Part shown: piece after piece, positions 60,911-64,000 of the stretch
Layout: each line of letters starts with the position of its first letter
Numbering within the stretch: position 1 is the stretch's first letter
Origin: Paenibacillus_F sp047238265
GTDB lineage: Bacteria; Bacillota; Bacilli; Paenibacillales; NBRC-103111
Direction: 5' to 3'
Assembly (NCBI RefSeq): GCF_047238265.1
Contig: NZ_JBDFMM010000001.1
Location: 806,001-870,000 of the forward strand
Length of the DNA stretch: 64,000 nt
Translations under genes and position numbers: made by a program
The notes under the pieces: model-generated
Databases searched by the model: none
What the model was told of the DNA's origin: nothing
The model's input: the letters and a program-made list of their open reading frames with translations, nothing else

Positions 60911-61588
60911 GTGCCAGTGGACGTGCTACTTATTATCAGCCATCAGCTTAAGGAAGACGAGTTTGAACGGGTACAGAGGTTGTTTTCCCATATGTCCATC
61001 ATTGCCGAATCGGATTTTAATGCGGTCGCAAGCTCGATACGCCGGCAGGAAAAAGCTCACAAGCTGTTCGTTTTCCTGTCCTTCGACGAATCGCTTCCCG
61101 AGGAATGGAAGATCGAGGAGCTCCGGCTGCAAAGCCCGATTATGGTGCTGCTTAAAGTGAACAAACGCGATCTGTTCGTGTTCTATTCGTTTCTTGATTC
61201 CGTCGGACTGTTATCCAAGCCGTCCGCCGCTTCAGCGGGCAAACAAGAAATTTCGCCGCTGCTGTATCAGTCTCTCGAATTTATCGAGCAAAATCTATGC
61301 GAAAACGATCTGTCCTTGGAGAAAGTGGCATCGAGTATATTCGTCAGCCGGTGTCATTACTCCAGGATGTTTAAAGAATATTTCGGCTTCGGTTTTAAGG
61401 AATATGTGATGAACAAACGCATCCAGAAGGCAAAGGCCATGCTGCAAAAAGGAGTGCCGGTTACAGATGTGTGCTACGCCGTCGGCTATGGGGATTTAAC
61501 GCATTTCGGCCGGGTTTTCAAAAGGCTGGTCGGGACGAACCCTTCGGTTTACCGGGGACAAAGGCGGGATGCGCCGTCCTGCGGATAG
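60911..61588 (+). CDS. AraC-family transcriptional regulator
   Basis: Protein of 225 residues. A receiver-like but degenerate N-terminal domain (VDVLLIISHQLKEDEFERVQ; no conserved phosphorylation Asp evident) precedes the double helix-turn-helix (about 125-220: SLEKVASSIFVSRCHYSRMF and YGDLTHFGRVFKRLVGTNPS). GTG 60911 follows GGGGGAATGG; GTG 60917 is an alternative. It lies between the peptidase/unknown genes and the kinase and peptide genes, which it may regulate. Target sites were not identified. Confidence 0.85.
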   Translation: MPVDVLLIISHQLKEDEFERVQRLFSHMSIIAESDFNAVASSIRRQEKAHKLFVFLSFDESLPEEWKIEELRLQSPIMVLLKVNKRDLFVFYSFLDSVGLLSKPSAASAGKQEISPLLYQSLEFIEQNLCENDLSLEKVASSIFVSRCHYSRMFKEYFGFGFKEYVMNKRIQKAKAMLQKGVPVTDVCYAVGYGDLTHFGRVFKRLVGTNPSVYRGQRRDAPSCG

Positions 61589-61608
61589 CGGAAAGGAGGG
61601 GGAGTTTT

Positions 61609-62550
61609 ATGGGAACGGAGCCGCTGCGCACCCGTTATTTCAACCGGCTCACGATGGGGCCGGACGGACAGTCGGTCTGCAAAACGAGCCGCCATGACAA
61701 GAAACTCCGCGACGAGATCAACTGGTATCTGAACCTGCCGGAAGAATTACAAACGTACGCCCCCGTTATTCAAGACTACTCGCTGCAGGATCCCGTGTAT
61801 CTGCGTCTTGAATATATTCAGGCTCCGACTTTATCGGAATCGTACATGAGCGGGAGACTGGACCGGGAGGACTGGCCGGGTGTCTTAGCCCGGCTGGATC
61901 AGCTCTTCAGCCGGTTTGCCGGCTTCCCCGCCGAGCCGGACCCGGCGAGTTTGTACGAGATGTATATCGGGAAGACCCGCACCCGTATGGCGGCTTTTTT
62001 GAACGGCAGCGAGAGGGCCAGACGGTTTTACAACCAGGGTTATTACCGGCTGAACGGAGAGATGGTGCTCTGCCCTTTCCGGATTTTCGAGAGCCACCTG
62101 GGAGATTTCCTCTCCCTGCTCGATCATCCGTCCGGTGCGGTCCTGCATGGCGATCTCTGTTTCTCCAATGTGCTGTATGAACCGGATAAACAGACCGTGA
62201 AGCTGATAGATCCCCGGGGCAGCTTCGGCAGACCGGGGATTTACGGCGACGGGCGGTACGACCTGGCGAAGATCAGACACAGCCTGAACGGGTACGAGCA
62301 GATCGTTCACGGCCGTTATTCCCTGCAAACGGAGGGCAATGACATCCGGCTGGAAATCCCCTTTACGGACGGGCAGATGGGGCTGCTCCGCGACTGGGAC
62401 CGGTATCTGGGCGGGCGTCTTCCCGATGTCGCCAAGATTGAGGCGCTGCTGTTCCTTTCGATGCTGCCTCTCCACAGGGAGAGCCCCGAGCGACAGCTTG
62501 CTTTGTACGCCGTCGCAACCCGTCTGCTGTATGAAATTTTCGCCGATTAG
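61609..62550 (+). CDS. Choline kinase/aminoglycoside phosphotransferase-like protein
   Basis: Protein of 313 residues of the APH/LicA-type kinase fold. The catalytic loop is VLHGDLCFSNVLYE (His-Gly-Asp, about residues 180-193). The metal-binding motif is LIDPRGSFGRPGIYGD, with Asp-Pro-Arg instead of Asp-Phe-Gly. Similar proteins occur in capsule or phosphocholine pathways. GGAGGGGGAG lies upstream of ATG 61609. It is adjacent to a glycosyltransferase-containing cluster and the small secreted peptides. Substrate unknown. Confidence 0.75.
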   Translation: MGTEPLRTRYFNRLTMGPDGQSVCKTSRHDKKLRDEINWYLNLPEELQTYAPVIQDYSLQDPVYLRLEYIQAPTLSESYMSGRLDREDWPGVLARLDQLFSRFAGFPAEPDPASLYEMYIGKTRTRMAAFLNGSERARRFYNQGYYRLNGEMVLCPFRIFESHLGDFLSLLDHPSGAVLHGDLCFSNVLYEPDKQTVKLIDPRGSFGRPGIYGDGRYDLAKIRHSLNGYEQIVHGRYSLQTEGNDIRLEIPFTDGQMGLLRDWDRYLGGRLPDVAKIEALLFLSMLPLHRESPERQLALYAVATRLLYEIFAD

Positions 62551-62630
62551 AGGCCCCTTGTTAAGCCGAGGATTCCGGCGCGTATTTTTCTATACTGAAA
62601 AGGAACCCACAGAAAAGGAGAGTGATAAGA

Positions 62631-62900
62631 ATGAATCAGACAGCAGCAAAATTTGTGATCGCGACAGCGATTCTCGTGTCACCGGCGGCAGGAACAGCTC
62701 TGGAGGCAAGCGCTCAAACCGTTGCGGCTTCGGCACAGCAGGCGGTTCAACCGTCCGGCGTGGCTGTACAGGCGGCACCGTCCGGCACGTTGTCCCAAGC
62801 CGGAATTTCCGGCGTGAAGACGGATTCCGGGGATAAACTGCAGGAGTTCGGCGGATCGAACTATTTTACCCCGTCCGTTATAGGCAAAACTCCAGCATGA
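62631..62900 (+). CDS. Small secreted peptide, paralogue 1
   Basis: Precursor of 89 residues. Sec signal MNQTAAKFVIATAILVSPAAGTALEASA, probable cleavage after ASA. The mature part is Gln/Val/Ala-rich and ends LQEFGGSNYFTPSVIGKTPA. This C-terminal block is shared with paralogue 2 (LLEFGGGNNFVSPAVLKKTP), so it is probably the conserved functional region. AAAAGGAG precedes ATG 62631. It has its own -10 (TATACT at about 62591-62596) and terminator. No family recognised. A peptide signal, bacteriocin-like or adhesion role is possible but unsupported. Confidence 0.75.
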   Translation: MNQTAAKFVIATAILVSPAAGTALEASAQTVAASAQQAVQPSGVAVQAAPSGTLSQAGISGVKTDSGDKLQEFGGSNYFTPSVIGKTPA

Positions 62901-62906
62901 CCCGTC

Positions 62907-62939
62907 AAAAGAGATAAGCGCCCGGCGCTTATCTCTTTT
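62907..62939 (+). terminator. Terminator after peptide gene 1
   Basis: AAAAGAGATAAGCGCC and GGCGCTTATCTCTTTT pair perfectly over 16 bases, one-base loop region, followed by T-rich sequence. Confidence 0.9.
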
Positions 62940-62942
62940 GCT

Positions 62943-63085
62943 TTTTCAGCATTTGGTTAAGACCGGAGGGAACCGTGGGTTACGAAATTTTAGCAGGTTG
63001 AAGTCAGCCGGTAAAGCCGAGAGGGCGGGGCATTACTTTTTTATACTTAAGAGGTAGTTATCCAGGCAAAGGGAGGTGAAACGAA
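62943..63085 (+). repeat. Duplicated promoter-leader block, copy 1 (before peptide gene 2)
   Basis: Almost identical to 63402-63545 (shared stretches GTTAAGACCGGAG, ACCGTGGGTTACGAAATT, CCGGTAAAGCCGAGAGG and TATACTTAAGAGGTAGTTA). The TATACT -10 is at about 63052. In both copies AAGCCGAG lies 20 bases before TATACT, and the same spacing is seen before peptide gene 1 although the block is otherwise absent there. Confidence 0.8.
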
Positions 63086-63363
63086 TGAAAGAGATGACGT
63101 CTAAATTTATAATCGCTACCGCTATTCTGGCGGCACCCGCGGCAGGCACTGCCCTGGAGGCAAGCGCCCAGACCGTGGCGGTTCAGTCCCAAACGGCGGT
63201 TCAACCGGCCGTCGAGGGTGTGCAGGCTGTACAGGCTGTACAGGCGGCACCATCCGGCACATTAACACAAACCGGCGCCGTCCAGTCCCGGGAAGCGCTG
63301 CTGGAGTTCGGCGGAGGCAACAATTTTGTATCCCCGGCCGTTCTGAAGAAAACTCCTCTGTAA
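63085..63363 (+). CDS. Small secreted peptide, paralogue 2
   Basis: Precursor of 92 residues. Sec signal MKEMTSKFIIATAILAAPAAG with cleavage probably after EASA. The mature part contains imperfect VQAV repeats and ends LLEFGGGNNFVSPAVLKKTP. GGGAGG lies 8 bases before ATG 63085. Paralogue of the genes at 62631 and 63545; 460-base tandem duplication with paralogue 3. Confidence 0.75.
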   Translation: MKEMTSKFIIATAILAAPAAGTALEASAQTVAVQSQTAVQPAVEGVQAVQAVQAAPSGTLTQTGAVQSREALLEFGGGNNFVSPAVLKKTPL

Positions 63364-63367
63364 ACGG

Positions 63368-63400
63368 CAAAGAGATAAGCGTCCGACGCTTATCTCTTTT
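63368..63400 (+). terminator. Terminator after peptide gene 2
   Basis: AAAGAGATAAGCGTC and GACGCTTATCTCTTT pair over 15 bases. It is the same hairpin type as after peptide genes 1 and 3. Confidence 0.9.
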
Positions 63401-63401
63401 G

Positions 63402-63545
63402 CGTTTTCAGCATTCCGTTAAGACCGGAGAGAACCGTGGGTTACGAAATTTTAGCAGGCCCAAGTCAGCCGGTAAAGCCGAGAGGACGGGGCTTTATTTT
63501 TCTATACTTAAGAGGTAGTTACCGGGGTAAAGGAGGTGAAACGGA
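63402..63545 (+). repeat. Duplicated promoter-leader block, copy 2 (before peptide gene 3)
   Basis: Second copy of the block at 62943-63085, about 460 bases apart. The TATACT -10 lies at about 63504-63509. Confidence 0.8.
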
Positions 63546-63820
63546 TGAAAGAGAAGACGTCCAGATTTATAATCGCCACCGCTATTCTTATGGCACCCGC
63601 CGCCGGAACCGCTGTGAACGTGAGCGCGCACGCTGCGGCGGCCGCGAGTCAGCCTTCGATAAACGCTGAAAGCGCAAGCACGCCTGTGGCGGCTTCCCAA
63701 GAGTTCGAACCTGCCGCTGCGGATACAGCGTCCCCGACTCATTCGGCCGCTGTCGCCGGCGTGGAAGAATTCGCCGGGGCGGCACCATCTTTTGTGTTTA
63801 ATCTGGCTATGAAAAGATAA
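63545..63820 (+). CDS. Small secreted peptide, paralogue 3
   Basis: Precursor of 91 residues. Sec signal MKEKTSRFIIATAILMAPAAG. The mature part is Ala/Ser-rich and ends VEEFAGAAPSFVFNLAMKR, which has diverged from the EFGG...KTP ending of the other two. AAGGAGG lies 8 bases before ATG 63545. The youngest duplication (block 63402) carried this gene, yet its C-terminus differs most. Confidence 0.75.
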   Translation: MKEKTSRFIIATAILMAPAAGTAVNVSAHAAAAASQPSINAESASTPVAASQEFEPAAADTASPTHSAAVAGVEEFAGAAPSFVFNLAMKR

Positions 63821-63833
63821 GCGGACCTGATGG

Positions 63834-63866
63834 AGAGAGATAAGCGGGAAGAAGCTTATCTCTTTT
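63834..63866 (+). terminator. Terminator after peptide gene 3
   Basis: AGAGATAAGC at 63836-63845 pairs with GCTTATCTCT at 63854-63863, followed by TTTT. Confidence 0.85.
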
Positions 63867-63902
63867 CCCGCTTTTGCACGCGATGAAGATTGGAGGGAGT
63901 AC

Positions 63903-64000
63903 ATGAATCAACGGATGTTTACTTGTCTGGATCTGAGATCCTGCTTGAATAACTGCGGAACGACAGGCAGCCATAACTATCATGAAGGTTATTTAAGCTC
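63903..64000 (+). CDS. Start of an unrecognised gene, cut by the window end
   Basis: GGAGGG lies 5 bases before ATG 63903. The 32 visible residues start MNQRMFTCLDLRSCLNNCGT and have three Cys but no signal peptide. The LDLRSxxNNxGT pattern recalls the opening of some carbohydrate-active enzymes, but this is too little to decide. Confidence 0.5.
   Translation, partial: MNQRMFTCLDLRSCLNNCGTTGSHNYHEGYLS

Noticed and set aside
62943..63085. Possible riboswitch in the duplicated leader
   Set aside because: The conserved block lies mostly upstream of the TATACT -10, so it would not be transcribed, and it matches no riboswitch consensus I know.

Overview
The window looks like a chromosome segment from a fairly GC-rich member of the Paenibacillaceae (Paenibacillus or a close relative). 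Reasons: SLH-anchored surface proteins, YesM/YesN-type two-component regulation of a CUT1 sugar transporter, a GbsR-type regulator divergent from an OpuA betaine transporter, strong AAGGAGG-like ribosome binding sites, and Gram-positive lipoprotein and sortase-free surface architecture. No tRNA, rRNA, CRISPR array, transposase or prophage gene was seen.

Layout. 1-195: tail of a FetB-like permease. 471-1457: Gfo/Idh/MocA oxidoreductase. 1836-15753: a carbohydrate-utilisation locus with two CUT1 permeases, a lipoprotein binding protein, a YesM-like kinase, a YesN-like AraC-type response regulator, a GH88 unsaturated uronyl hydrolase, a heparinase II/III-like lyase and a GH35 beta-galactosidase. 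None of the three enzymes has a signal peptide, so imported oligosaccharides are probably degraded in the cytoplasm. Three promoters share one operator geometry, which ties them to the YesN-like regulator. 15876-17354: an AT-richer lipoprotein of the erythromycin esterase family. 17783-23886: a giant surface gene (phosphodiester glycosidase, metallophosphatase, three SLH repeats) broken by two frameshifts. 24291-27661: an OmpR-type regulator, a kinase and a BcrA-like ABC transporter. The transporter and the distant esterase gene carry the same triple direct-repeat operator. 27749-30193: a GT39-like membrane glycosyltransferase and a frameshifted SLH protein.

30362-48032 is the most unusual part: a divergent cluster with two membrane-anchored von Willebrand A (vWA) proteins, a tubulin/FtsZ-like protein, a large unknown protein, a zinc-ribbon TRAFAC GTPase, a GAP1-like GTPase-associated membrane protein, two further membrane proteins (one with a zinc ribbon) and a 48-residue membrane peptide that is easily missed. 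It resembles the NTPase-centred membrane conflict or signalling systems known from comparative genomics. Neither its function nor this exact gene set is known to me.

48162-53355: a YdeI-like protein, a TIR-like protein and the OpuA-type betaine transporter with its GbsR regulator. 53534-57565: a coiled-coil protein, a membrane-bound AraC regulator and an SRPBCC-PDZ fusion. 57749-64000: a glycosyltransferase, a gluzincin peptidase, two small overlapping unknowns, an AraC regulator, a choline-kinase-like phosphotransferase and three tandemly duplicated small secreted peptides, each with its own promoter and terminator.

Four genes-worth of reading frame are interrupted by +1 shifts, and each is repaired by removing a single T before a CTG or CTT codon. 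A fifth candidate lies in an A-run at the start of opuAC. These may be sequence errors rather than true mutations, and the affected genes are annotated both as pieces and as joined models.
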